A stretch of 64,000 nucleotides of DNA from Microbacteriaceae bacterium (GTDB taxonomy: Bacteria; Actinomycetota; Actinomycetes; Actinomycetales; Microbacteriaceae), in NCBI GenBank assembly GCA_027487865.1, contig JAIYCT010000003.1:1-64000 (forward strand), written 5' to 3'. Positions 19,049-27,752 of this stretch are shown here, one piece after another; the stretch's first letter is position 1; each line of letters begins with the position of its first letter. The notes below the pieces were generated by a model. That model searched no databases. It was not told the DNA's origin and saw only the letters and a list, made by a program, of their open reading frames with translations. A program made the position numbers and the translations under genes.

Positions 19049-19848
19049 AACTCAGCCGGAGCAAAGCCCCAAAAATCTTCCAGAGTCTTCATTCCAGTTT
19101 TGGAATACGTTGACGCAAGTTGCACACCGACGTACCTCAGGTGCCATGGTTCATATGTGTATCCGGTGATCGAGGTGGTGTCCTTCTCGTAGCGGATTAT
19201 GAATCCGTACTTCCAAGAGTTTGCAGCCAACCATTTTCCGCCGGTTGTATCACCAAAGCACTGCATTATGGCGCAGCCCTGTTCGGGAACCGATACGTCT
19301 GCTGCTAGCCCGGTTTGGTGTTCGGAGTGCCCGGCCTTTGCCGCTCTAGCCAATGCGCCTTCCAGTCCATACTGACTGGCTTGGGAGTTGAACAACTCCA
19401 CTTGATATTTATAGGAGCGGAATGCGGAGTTTACGAACAGCTTGCCCGCGCCTTCGGCATTCATTGCTTTGGCTAAATCTTCCAGGGCAGTCGCTGCCTG
19501 ATCAGCTAGCTGCAAACCACGCGAGTTATCGAGGTCCTTTGAGCTTTCAATGTCCCTTAGGTTCAAAGGCTGGTATTCCAAAGGTTGCAGCGGACGCTGC
19601 TTGTTTACTACAACGAGATCTGAGCCACCGAACTTTGTGGCAAGTCTGGTTTGGTGAAATGAAGCCATTGCCAGTTGAGTCTTAGGAACAGCTGCCACCT
19701 GACGTTCACTGATCGCTTGCTCCACGAGTTCATGACTTGGCGCAAATGCCCCGGGCTGCAGGACAAAGGAGAGCCCCAGGCCAAGCAGCACAATAGGAGG
19801 AACAAACACAAAGAGTGGGTTCCGAACTAGAGGTCTAGACTGTGGCAC
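19012..19848 (-). CDS. D-alanyl-D-alanine carboxypeptidase, VanY/M15 family
   Basis: This extracytoplasmic peptidase trims peptidoglycan stem peptides. A signal anchor (about residues 8-33) is followed by the M15B domain with FRSYKYQVELF, the zinc motif SEHQTGLAADV (SxHxxGxxxD) and EPWHLRYVG, which supplies the catalytic Glu and the last zinc His. I place the start at GTG 19848 (278 aa) or GTG 19857, just after AGGG; a frame extending to 20028 would overlap the divergent MFS gene. The two divergent starts are about 28 nt apart. Confidence 0.9.
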   Translation of the reverse strand: MPQSRPLVRNPLFVFVPPIVLLGLGLSFVLQPGAFAPSHELVEQAISERQVAAVPKTQLAMASFHQTRLATKFGGSDLVVVNKQRPLQPLEYQPLNLRDIESSKDLDNSRGLQLADQAATALEDLAKAMNAEGAGKLFVNSAFRSYKYQVELFNSQASQYGLEGALARAAKAGHSEHQTGLAADVSVPEQGCAIMQCFGDTTGGKWLAANSWKYGFIIRYEKDTTSITGYTYEPWHLRYVGVQLASTYSKTGMKTLEDFWGFAPAEFYLEETASSTSN

Positions 19849-19876
19849 GAGTACCACCCTAAAACTTGGAGTCCAA

Positions 19877-21559
19877 TTGCCCACTAAATCAAGGCGGGAA
19901 GCCGCAAAACAAGCCGCACAATCAGGAGAAATGACTCCGAGGCAGATTTGGCTGGTTTTGATCGGGCTGATGTCGGGTATGTTCCTGGCAGCCTTGGACC
20001 AGTCGGTGGTTGGCGCTGCGATGCGCACTATCGCTGATGACCTTGATGGCCTATCTCTTCAGGCTTGGGCTACCACCGCGTACCTGATCACCTCAACGGT
20101 GTCGACTCCGATTTATGGCAAGTTGGGCGACCTATTTGGTAGGCGTCCGCTCTTCCTAGTTGCGATTCTGATTTTTGTTATTGGTTCGGTCACCACCGGC
20201 TTCGCCACCACCATGTATGAACTTGCAGCCTTTAGAGCACTGCAGGGAATTGGTGCCGGTGGTTTGTTCTCGCTGGCATTGACCATCGTTGCGGACATTG
20301 TCCCGCCACGCGAGAGAGCAAAGTACCAGGGTCTATTCCTGGCGGTATTTGGTTCTTCCTCACTACTGGGTCCGGTTGTTGGCGGAACGTTCGCCGGCAT
20401 CGATCAGATTCTGTGGATCGATGGTTGGCGCTGGGTGTTCCTAATCAACCTTCCGGTTGGAATCATTTCGCTAATCATGGTGACGGTGTTCCTGCATGTC
20501 CCTCACACCCCAAAGCAGCAGCGAATTGACTGGTGGGGAGCGGTAACGATCATCTTCGCAACCGTGCCACTGCTACTGGTTGCCGAGCAGGGTCGCGAGT
20601 GGGGTTGGGGATCACCGCTTTCGATTGCGATGTATGTGGTTGGTGTTGCCGGAATCATTTCCTTCATCACCATCGAAAAGAGGATGGGCGATTCCGCTCT
20701 AATTCCACTGTCGCTATTCAAGAACCAAACCTTTGCTCGAACCCAGATTCTCGGTGTGATTATCGGAGTTGGAATGTTCGGCGGAATGATTGTGCTTCCG
20801 CTAATCATCCAGATCATCTATGGCGTTTCACCAACCATGGTTGGTTTCATGATGCTGCCGATGGTCTTTGGAATGATGACCGCTACCATCACCGCCGGTC
20901 GCATAACCTCAAAGACTGGCAAGTACAGAATCTTCTTCAACACCGGAACCGCAACGCTAACCATTGGCTACCTATACATGGTGCTTCTACTTAGGGCTGA
21001 CACTCCACTTTGGCTATTGGCAATCGGCATGGTCTTGATTGGTCTAGGTCTTGGCCAGTTGATGCAGACCACCATGGTTGCCAGCCAGAATGCGGTTGAG
21101 GCCAAGGACATTGGCGTGGCAACTTCCTCTGCGACATTCTTTAGACAGATGGGTGGCACCTTCGGTGTTGCAATCTTTATGTCGATTCTGTTCTCGCAAG
21201 TAGTGGGCAAGATTCAGGCAGCCTTTGAGACCACTGAGGTGAAGAACGGTTTTGCAGAAGCGCTTCAGGACCCAGATGTTATGGCAAACCAGGCAAATGC
21301 TGGAATCTTGGAGGTTCTAAAGTCTGGACCTTCTGGGGCAGAGGGAATCACAAACGACAGCTCTTTCCTAATCGGAGCTGATGATCGCTTGACGCTGCCC
21401 TTCCGAATGGGATTCGTTGACAGCTCATTGACAGTGTTCATGCTGGCCGCTGTGTTTATCGCAATCGCATTCATCATCAGCTGGTTCATCAAGGAGATCC
21501 CACTGCGTCAAAAGAGTGCCGCTCAGGAGGCAGCTGAAGCTGCCGCGGCGGCGCAGTAA
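19877..21559 (+). CDS. DHA2-family MFS efflux pump (EmrB/QacA type)
   Basis: This 560-residue protein has about 14 hydrophobic segments and the drug:H+ antiporter motifs: motif C-like LDQSVVGAAM (about 40-49), motif A GKLGDLFGRRP (about 81-91) and GSSSLLGPVVGG (about 155-166). DHA2 pumps export hydrophobic cations, dyes or lipids. The start is TTG 19877 with GGAG five bases upstream; an in-frame ATG at 19931 has too short an SD spacing. The C-terminal tail is Ala/Glu rich. Confidence 0.93.
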   Translation: MPTKSRREAAKQAAQSGEMTPRQIWLVLIGLMSGMFLAALDQSVVGAAMRTIADDLDGLSLQAWATTAYLITSTVSTPIYGKLGDLFGRRPLFLVAILIFVIGSVTTGFATTMYELAAFRALQGIGAGGLFSLALTIVADIVPPRERAKYQGLFLAVFGSSSLLGPVVGGTFAGIDQILWIDGWRWVFLINLPVGIISLIMVTVFLHVPHTPKQQRIDWWGAVTIIFATVPLLLVAEQGREWGWGSPLSIAMYVVGVAGIISFITIEKRMGDSALIPLSLFKNQTFARTQILGVIIGVGMFGGMIVLPLIIQIIYGVSPTMVGFMMLPMVFGMMTATITAGRITSKTGKYRIFFNTGTATLTIGYLYMVLLLRADTPLWLLAIGMVLIGLGLGQLMQTTMVASQNAVEAKDIGVATSSATFFRQMGGTFGVAIFMSILFSQVVGKIQAAFETTEVKNGFAEALQDPDVMANQANAGILEVLKSGPSGAEGITNDSSFLIGADDRLTLPFRMGFVDSSLTVFMLAAVFIAIAFIISWFIKEIPLRQKSAAQEAAEAAAAAQ

Positions 21560-21563
21560 GACC

Positions 21564-21569
21564 TATACT
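21564..21569 (+). promoter_or_regulatory. Candidate -10 element for the TPP-riboswitch transcript
   Basis: TATACT lies 4 nt after the MFS stop codon and 9 nt before the first conserved riboswitch bases, so transcription would begin near 21576. A convincing -35 was not found; it would lie inside the end of the MFS gene. Confidence 0.5.
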
Positions 21570-21577
21570 TTTTACTA

Positions 21578-21700
21578 CACGGGAGTTCGGTAAACCGGAC
21601 TGAGAGGAAGACTAGCTAGTCTTCGACCGTCGAACCTGATATGGGTAATGCCAGCGCAGGGAGACACCTCAAACCCGTGCCTAACTTATGGAAAGGCACG
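21578..21700 (+). ncRNA. TPP (THI-element) riboswitch and expression platform
   Basis: The THI-box core is clear: CTGAGAGG (21600-21607), a variable hairpin GAAGACTAGCTAGTCTTC, then GAACCTGATATGGGTAATG and CCAGCGCAGGGAGA ending near 21664. It precedes the thiamine transporter genes, as expected. Downstream, CGTGCCT (21676-21682) can pair with AGGCACG (21694-21700), hiding the AGG of the SD GAAAGG (21691-21696). CACGGG (21578-21583) can instead pair with CCCGTG (21674-21679), so the two helices exclude each other. This suggests translational control. Which pairing forms with bound TPP is not settled by inspection. Confidence 0.95.
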
Positions 21701-21702
21701 AC

Positions 21703-22656
21703 ATGAAAAAGCTAGTTATCGCAACGATTGCGGCGCTGCTACTAACCGGCTGCGCAGCTGCCCCGGCAGAGAAAATCGAGCTTGTCAGACTTGCAACCCA
21801 CGACTCGTTCTACATAAGCGATGAGCAAATTGCTGAGTTTGAAGAGTCAACCGGTTACGAGCTCGAGGTCATTGCACTCGGCGACACCGGAAGCCTGACT
21901 AACAAACTTGTACTGACTCAAAATGCACCGATTGCCGATGTGGTCTATGGCATCGACAACACTTTTGCCACGGTTGCGCTGGAGAACGACGTGGTTCAAG
22001 ATCTCAAGCAGGTCAATTACGGTGACGTCTGCTTCAACTACGACATCCAGTGGTTTGAGCAGAACAACATTCAACCTCCAACTAGCTGGCGCGATCTGGG
22101 TCAGACCAAATACAGAGACCTGGTAGTGACTCCTAATCCGAACCTCTCCTCCCCTGGAATGGCATTTCTAATCACTACCTACGCTGGTTTTGAGACCAAA
22201 GCCGAAGTCTTTGCCTACTGGCGTTCACTGCGTGACAACGGGCTCAAAACTACAAGCAGTTGGACCGACGCGTACTTCACTGATTTCACTCGTTACGGTG
22301 GGACTAGGCCAATAGTGCTCAGCTATGCAAGTTCTCCCGCGGCAGAAATCAAAGACGGTAAGCCTCAGTCCAAAGCATTGCTCAAAGAGTGCTTCAGACA
22401 ATACGAGTACGCAGGCCTTGTTGAGGGTGGGGCAAACTCTCCCGGTGGTCAAGCTCTAATTGACTTCATGCTCGCGCAGAGCTTCCAGGAGTCATTGCCT
22501 TGGAACATGTTCGTTTACCCAAACCAAGGGGTTGCAATCCCAGCCGAGTTTGAACAATTTGCGCCGCCGGCTGAAAGTGTTATTGGTGGAGACCTCGACT
22601 TTGCAGCTAATCGCGAACGCTGGCTAACAGACTGGTCAGACGTTTTTGACAACTAG
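21703..22656 (+). CDS. thiB: Thiamine ABC transporter substrate-binding lipoprotein
   Basis: This is a binding protein for thiamine or its phosphates, placed directly under the TPP riboswitch. The chosen start ATG 21703 has GAAAGG six bases upstream; an upstream in-frame ATG at 21688 lacks an SD. A lipoprotein signal peptide ends in the lipobox LLTGC (Cys19). The mature protein shows features of the ThiB/spermidine-type family (VYGIDNTFATVALENDV, SSPGMAFLI, LPWNMFVYP). The length of 317 residues fits the family. Confidence 0.93.
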   Translation: MKKLVIATIAALLLTGCAAAPAEKIELVRLATHDSFYISDEQIAEFEESTGYELEVIALGDTGSLTNKLVLTQNAPIADVVYGIDNTFATVALENDVVQDLKQVNYGDVCFNYDIQWFEQNNIQPPTSWRDLGQTKYRDLVVTPNPNLSSPGMAFLITTYAGFETKAEVFAYWRSLRDNGLKTTSSWTDAYFTDFTRYGGTRPIVLSYASSPAAEIKDGKPQSKALLKECFRQYEYAGLVEGGANSPGGQALIDFMLAQSFQESLPWNMFVYPNQGVAIPAEFEQFAPPAESVIGGDLDFAANRERWLTDWSDVFDN

Positions 22657-24064
22657 CCTCGAGCTGCTTTCAACCACAGCGATCATCGCGGTGGCAAGTT
22701 CGTTGTTGTCTGTTGCTTTTGGTATTCCATTTGGAAACTGGCTCAGGTCATTAGGCCAAAAGACTGCCCGCCTTGTTTCCGCAATCACTCTCGTCCCATT
22801 TCTACTGCCGCCCTTTTTAGTTGGACTTGCATTCGAAGGGATGTTTGGGGCGGCTGAGATAAATTCCAATTTGGGAATGCTACTAATCATCGCGGCACAT
22901 GTGTTTATGAACTTTGGCTTCATTGGCAAAGTTTTTGCTGCTACAACCATTGACTCGGAACAGGTCGAGTCTGCGCGACTTGCTGGAGCAAGTGACTGGC
23001 AAATCAGACTTCGCATTGAGCTACCCCAACAGCGATCTGGGATTGTCGCCGCAGCGCTTTTGGTAGCGCTTTACTCGGCGACAAGCTTTGGTCTGGTTGT
23101 GACCCTGGGAGCAGGCAAGGTCAGAACTCTAGAAACCGAGATTGCAGTTGCTGCTTTGCAGAATCTTGATCTAAACCTGGCTGCGACTCTTGCTGTGCTG
23201 CAGACACTGCTCACCATTTCTATGTTCTTGCTTTCGAGAGTGGTCGGTGGGACTCCAACCGCCCTAGACGAAATAGCGCCTTCACTGATTCGGCCCAATC
23301 GCTTTGATAAGACACTTGGTGCGTTGCTGAGTGGAGCCGTGCTGATTGCAATCGCAGTAGTTGTTTCGAGAGCCTTGGAGGGCGAGGGACTGGTGCAGAA
23401 CCTGTCGAACCTCTCCACCAAGGGTGAACGCAATGTTCTGAACATCACTGTTCTAGAGGCCACTGTCAACAGCCTCCGGAATGCTGCGGTGGTGATGCTG
23501 GTCTCGGTGCCCATTGCGTACTTGCTTGCACGCCGAAGACGTGCCTCCAGCTGGGTACTGATTCCGATTGGCATTTCACCGGTTGTTGTTGGATTAGCAA
23601 CTCTGGCATTGGTCGGCTACCTGCCGAGAGTTCTCACGAGTTCATGGGTTTTGCTTCCACTGGTACAAGTGCTGTTCGCACTTCCAGTAGCTTTCCAAAT
23701 TCTCCGCCCTGCGAGGATGGGCATTGATCCAGAGCTTTTGGAAGCAAGTCGAATCGATGGCGCTAACAAACTTCAAACCATGCGGATGATTGAGCTGCCA
23801 CTTCTGAAGAAAAGTTTTACTCTCGCTATCACTTTTAGCGCCATGGTTTCCATTGGTGAATTTGGAGCAGCAAGTTTCTTGGCCTTCGGATCTAATGAGA
23901 CCTTGCCTATTGTGATGTTTAAGTTGCTTGGTCGTCCCGGCACAGAGAATCTTGGAATGGCAATGACGGTTGCCGCAATCTACATTCTTTTAGCGGCATA
24001 CGTTATTTGGTTGAGTTTGAGACCAACTCGAAAGCAACACCGTTATTTGCCAATCGCTCGGTAA
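22646..24064 (+). CDS. thiP: Thiamine ABC transporter permease (fused two-domain)
   Basis: The protein carries two copies of the permease EAA loop, VESARLAGASDWQIRLRIE (about 110-128) and LEASRIDGANKLQTMRMIE (about 368-386), so it is a fused ThiP-type permease with about 12 helices. It starts at TTG 22646, overlapping the thiB stop by 11 nt. No ATPase gene (thiQ) follows: the next gene is on the other strand and overlaps the 3' end by 62 nt. The ATPase must be supplied from elsewhere in the genome. Confidence 0.92.
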   Translation: MTTSLELLSTTAIIAVASSLLSVAFGIPFGNWLRSLGQKTARLVSAITLVPFLLPPFLVGLAFEGMFGAAEINSNLGMLLIIAAHVFMNFGFIGKVFAATTIDSEQVESARLAGASDWQIRLRIELPQQRSGIVAAALLVALYSATSFGLVVTLGAGKVRTLETEIAVAALQNLDLNLAATLAVLQTLLTISMFLLSRVVGGTPTALDEIAPSLIRPNRFDKTLGALLSGAVLIAIAVVVSRALEGEGLVQNLSNLSTKGERNVLNITVLEATVNSLRNAAVVMLVSVPIAYLLARRRRASSWVLIPIGISPVVVGLATLALVGYLPRVLTSSWVLLPLVQVLFALPVAFQILRPARMGIDPELLEASRIDGANKLQTMRMIELPLLKKSFTLAITFSAMVSIGEFGAASFLAFGSNETLPIVMFKLLGRPGTENLGMAMTVAAIYILLAAYVIWLSLRPTRKQHRYLPIAR

Positions 24065-24851
24065 TCACCTTGATTGAATCCGGGCTCTGATCAATCGTGA
24101 TGAACTGTCGTCCTAGCTTTGCCGCAACTGCTGCCGTGGTGCCGGACCCTCCAAAGAAATCCAAGACTAAGTCACCTGGTTTTGAACTTGCCATGATTAC
24201 CCTGCGGAGAATGCCTTCGGGTTTCTGAGTCGGGTATCCGGTTTTCTCTTTCCCGGTTGGTGACACGATGGTGTGCCACCAGACGTCGGTTGGCAGCTTG
24301 CCGCGCTCCGCCTTTTCCTTAGTGACGAGTCCTGGGGCCATGTATGGCTCTCGGTCCACCTCTTGGGAGTTGAAGTAGTAAGTCTTGGGGTTTTTCACAT
24401 AAACCAGGATGTTGTCGTGCTTGGCTGGCCAGCGTGACTTGGAACGTGCTCCATAGTCGTAGGCCCAGATGATTTCATTTAGAAAACTCTCCCTGCCAAA
24501 AAGGGCATCGAGCAAAACTTTGGCGTAGTGAGACTCTCGATAGTCCAGGTGCAGGTAGAGGGTGCCGGTATCAGAAAGTAGTCGCCAGCTCTCTTCAAGT
24601 CTTGGCTCTAGAAACGCCCAGTAATCTGCGAACTCGTCGTCATAACTTAGAACCTTGGACACGACCTGCTCGTAGTGTTTTCCCTGAAAACCAACCCGAC
24701 CCGATTCGCTCACGCGTGAGGTGCGATTGGTGCGAACTTGTTCGCGACCGGTGTTGAAGGGTGGGTCGATGTAGATCAACTGCACAGACTCACTCGGCAT
24801 CGACTTGAGATGCTCGAGGTTATCCCCCATGATTACTAAGTTGGCAGTCAC
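24003..24851 (-). CDS. Site-specific DNA methyltransferase (N4/N6 amino type), solitary
   Basis: The catalytic motif DPPFNTG (motif IV) lies near residue 29 and the AdoMet-binding motif LDFFGGSGTT (motif I) near residue 231, with a TRD-like segment between them. This motif order is the beta class of amino methyltransferases. I place the start at GTG 24851 (282 aa); ATG 24840 is also possible, and the frame open to 24890 would overlap the divergent GNAT gene. No restriction endonuclease or specificity subunit is adjacent, so it behaves as an orphan methylase. Recognition sequence and modified base (m6A or m4C) are not predictable here. Confidence 0.88.
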   Translation of the reverse strand: MTANLVIMGDNLEHLKSMPSESVQLIYIDPPFNTGREQVRTNRTSRVSESGRVGFQGKHYEQVVSKVLSYDDEFADYWAFLEPRLEESWRLLSDTGTLYLHLDYRESHYAKVLLDALFGRESFLNEIIWAYDYGARSKSRWPAKHDNILVYVKNPKTYYFNSQEVDREPYMAPGLVTKEKAERGKLPTDVWWHTIVSPTGKEKTGYPTQKPEGILRRVIMASSKPGDLVLDFFGGSGTTAAVAAKLGRQFITIDQSPDSIKVITERLANNGVAFELVSNSTK

Positions 24852-24869
24852 GAGGGAAAGATTAACAGC

Positions 24870-25202
24870 ATGAGCGCAAAAGTGGTTCACAAGCCAGAAG
24901 ACAGTCGCTTCGAGATTTACCTCGAGGACGAGCGCGTAGGGCTAATGGACTACGAACAAGTCGACTCTGAGATTCGCCTCACCCACACCGAGGTTGACCC
25001 GGTGCACCAGGGAAAAAACCTGGCTGCCATCTTGCTTCGAGAGTCACTGGACACTATTCGTCACGAGAACATGGGCAAGGTTGTCCCGATTTGTTCCTAC
25101 ACCGTGAAGTACATGGAAAAGCACCCTGAGACTCGGGACCTACTGCTCAACCCGATTGAAGATGCAATTGCCGCTTGCCGTTGGCCAGGGGCTAACTCTT
25201 AG
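24870..25202 (+). CDS. Small GNAT-like N-acetyltransferase (YjdJ type)
   Basis: This 110-residue protein resembles the minimal GNAT domain of COG2388. The segment LTHTEVDPVHQGKNLAAIL matches the beta4-alpha3 acetyl-CoA loop, and PICSYTVKYMEKHPE is the conserved C-terminal Cys-containing strand. The substrate is unknown; human and bacterial relatives are poorly characterised. It is divergent from the methyltransferase with about 18 nt between starts. Confidence 0.85.
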   Translation: MSAKVVHKPEDSRFEIYLEDERVGLMDYEQVDSEIRLTHTEVDPVHQGKNLAAILLRESLDTIRHENMGKVVPICSYTVKYMEKHPETRDLLLNPIEDAIAACRWPGANS

Positions 25203-25750
25203 TCCCAAGTGCTGGGCGCTGGCTCTTTTCCTTTAGGAAGCTGGACGCTGGCTGCCCAATCGATTACCCACTTCGGAAGCTTTGGTTCTTTACCTGGCCA
25301 ACCGCCGGCTCCGTCCATAACCTCTTTCGGTGTTACAACTCCCCAGCTGCGCTTTAGGAACCTGCCGCGCATGATTGCTCGGGCATAGATCTCACCATTT
25401 CTGACAAAGCGTTGCTCCATGAAATAAGCGACCTCATCCCAGCCAATCACTCGGGTTTCAAGATCAAACTTTTGCCACGGCTCTAAAGACTTGCGATAGC
25501 TAATAGTTGAGTTCACGACGATCGGATACCAGCCGAGCTTCTGCCACTTCTGCCAGAAGCCGGTTCTAAGACCTTGGTCGTAGCGACCTAGATCCATCAG
25601 AGTCAGAAACACGCCATTGTTCATGTGGCGATAGATATCTAGGTCAGTTGGCCAAACGCGAAAAGACGTGGTGGAAACCTCGTCGATTCTCAGCTTTGAT
25701 CTGCTTCTCCACGTAAGCATTACGTAGAGGATTCGGAACCAGAGTTTCAC
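25199..25750 (-). CDS. Acyl-CoA thioesterase-like protein (hotdog/4HBT fold)
   Basis: The segment PTDLDIYRHMNNGVFLTLMD is the 4HBT active-site pattern with a nucleophile-side Asp and the HMNN turn, similar to THEM6-type thioesterases. A hydrophobic N-terminus (residues 1-14) may associate with the membrane. GTG 25750 overlaps the pepO stop by 4 nt (GTGA), so translation is coupled. The true acyl substrate is unknown. Confidence 0.83.
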   Translation of the reverse strand: MKLWFRILYVMLTWRSRSKLRIDEVSTTSFRVWPTDLDIYRHMNNGVFLTLMDLGRYDQGLRTGFWQKWQKLGWYPIVVNSTISYRKSLEPWQKFDLETRVIGWDEVAYFMEQRFVRNGEIYARAIMRGRFLKRSWGVVTPKEVMDGAGGWPGKEPKLPKWVIDWAASVQLPKGKEPAPSTWD

Positions 25751-27711
25751 CAGATCACAACGCGTTTGGCTGGGTCCAGCCAGAGCGCATCAGACTCGGT
25801 GGTCTGGTAAGTCTCGTGGAAAAGGTCAAGGTTCTTGACCACCTGGTTCACACGGAATTCTGTCGGGGAGTGCGGGTCGGTAGCCAAGCGCTGGATAGCA
25901 ATCTCATCGCGAGACTTGCCTCTCCAGCATTGGGACCAAGCCATCAAGAAACGCTCTGCTGCGCTCATGCCATCGATAACCGGTGGCTGTGCGCCGTTCA
26001 ATGAAATCAGGTAAGCCTTCCAGGCGATGCTAAGGCCGCCGAGGTCTCCGATGTTCTCACCGATGGTGAGCTCACCGTTTACCTTGTGGCTGTCATCTAG
26101 ATCGGTTGGGCTTAGCTCGCTGTACTGGTCAATTAGAGACTTGGTGCGCTCTTCAAATGCCGCACGGTCTGCCTCAGTCCACCAGGAAACTAGCTTTCCG
26201 TCTCCGTCATACTTCGAGCCCTGGTCATCAAAACCGTGGCCAATCTCGTGACCGATAACGCCGCCGATGCCGCCGAAGTTCATCGCGTCATCAACTTCTG
26301 GGGAGAAGAACGGTGGCTGCAAGATTGCTGCCGGGAAGACGATCTCGTTTAGGCCCGGATTGTAGTAGGCGTTTACGGTCTGCGGGGTCATGTGCCACTC
26401 ATCGCGATCGATTGGTGCACCAATCTTGTTGGCGTGGTAGTCAAACTCCCAGCTGGAAACGTTTCTTACGTTGCCCACCAAATCATCACGAGAGATCTGG
26501 ATTGCTGAGTAGTCCTTCCACTTATCAGGGTAACCAATCTTTGGAGTGAACTTAGATAGCTTCTCCAAGGCCCTGACCTTGGTCTCCTCTGTCATCCAGT
26601 CCAGAGCGGTAATGCTCTGGCGGTAAGCCTCGGTTAGGTGACCAACCAAAACTTCCATCTTCTGCTTGGACGATGCTGGGAAGTTCTTCTCAACATAGAT
26701 TTGTCCAACGGCCTCGCCGAGGCTGCCCTCAACCAAACCAACAGCACGCTTCCAGCGTGGGCGGTTGACTGGCTGGCCGGTTAACTTGGTGCCGTAGAAA
26801 GCAAAGCGCTCTTCGACAAATGCAGCGCTTAGGTATGGGGCGTATGAGCGAACTAGAACCCAGCTCAGCCAAAGCTTCCAGGCCTCTAGGTGCTCGTCTG
26901 CAAGTAGATCTTCGATGCTTTCAAAGAAGGATGGCATCATCACTACATTCCAATCGAGTAATGAACTCTTCAGTCCTGCACCCGCTAAGTATTCATCCCA
27001 GAGAATCTTTTTGTTCAGAGCCTTCAGCCCCGCAAGGTCCTTGAGGTTGTAGGTCTTCTCGGCCTCGCGAGATTCAACGCGGCTCCAGTGGTGCTTTGCA
27101 ATTTTGGCTTCAAGATCGTAGATGACCTGCGCAGCCTCAATGGCTTCGGTTGCCGACCAACCGGCAAGCATCAGCATGCGAGAAATGTGAGGGACGTATT
27201 CGGTGCGAATGTCCTCGTACTTTTCGTCGGTGTAGTACTCCTTGTCAGGAAGGCCAATGCCACCTTGATACATGTGCACTAGGTAGCGCTCTGGGTTACC
27301 GGCATCGTTGTCCACGTAGCTGCCCCAAATACCAGGCAGCCCCTCGCGCTCAAAAGCACCGAGCAGGTTGAACAGGTCCTTGCGGTCCGAAATTGCAGAG
27401 ATGCGGCCCAGTCCGTCCTGCATTGGCTCAGCACCTAGCTTCTCGATTCGATCCTCATCCAAGAAGGATGCGTAAAGGTCCCCGATCTGCTGTGCGACGC
27501 CAGGCTTTGGGTTGGCAGCGGCCTCTTCGAGAACCTTTTTGACAGCCAGCTCGGAATCATCGCGCAGGATCATGAAGCTGCCGTAGACAGCTTGATCTTC
27601 TGGGATGGGGGTGTTTTCCAGCCACTGACCATTGACGTGCCTAAAGAGGTCGTCCTGCGGGCGGATGTTGTGATTTAGTTCGGCTTTATCAAGCCCAGGC
27701 TTCATTGACAT
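25747..27711 (-). CDS. pepO: M13-family zinc metallopeptidase (PepO/neprilysin type)
   Basis: This 654-residue protein spans the full M13 length. Zinc ligands are in HEIGH (residues 488-492) and ENIGDLGG (Glu552), and the substrate-binding NAYYN motif precedes them. No signal peptide is present, so it probably acts in the cytoplasm on oligopeptides, as in many actinobacterial PepO proteins. It is followed by the coupled thioesterase gene and is divergent from trhO. Confidence 0.95.
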   Translation of the reverse strand: MSMKPGLDKAELNHNIRPQDDLFRHVNGQWLENTPIPEDQAVYGSFMILRDDSELAVKKVLEEAAANPKPGVAQQIGDLYASFLDEDRIEKLGAEPMQDGLGRISAISDRKDLFNLLGAFEREGLPGIWGSYVDNDAGNPERYLVHMYQGGIGLPDKEYYTDEKYEDIRTEYVPHISRMLMLAGWSATEAIEAAQVIYDLEAKIAKHHWSRVESREAEKTYNLKDLAGLKALNKKILWDEYLAGAGLKSSLLDWNVVMMPSFFESIEDLLADEHLEAWKLWLSWVLVRSYAPYLSAAFVEERFAFYGTKLTGQPVNRPRWKRAVGLVEGSLGEAVGQIYVEKNFPASSKQKMEVLVGHLTEAYRQSITALDWMTEETKVRALEKLSKFTPKIGYPDKWKDYSAIQISRDDLVGNVRNVSSWEFDYHANKIGAPIDRDEWHMTPQTVNAYYNPGLNEIVFPAAILQPPFFSPEVDDAMNFGGIGGVIGHEIGHGFDDQGSKYDGDGKLVSWWTEADRAAFEERTKSLIDQYSELSPTDLDDSHKVNGELTIGENIGDLGGLSIAWKAYLISLNGAQPPVIDGMSAAERFLMAWSQCWRGKSRDEIAIQRLATDPHSPTEFRVNQVVKNLDLFHETYQTTESDALWLDPAKRVVIW

Positions 27712-27752
27712 GCCCCTAGTCTATGGCGGTTCCGCGGGGCTAAACTTTGAAT

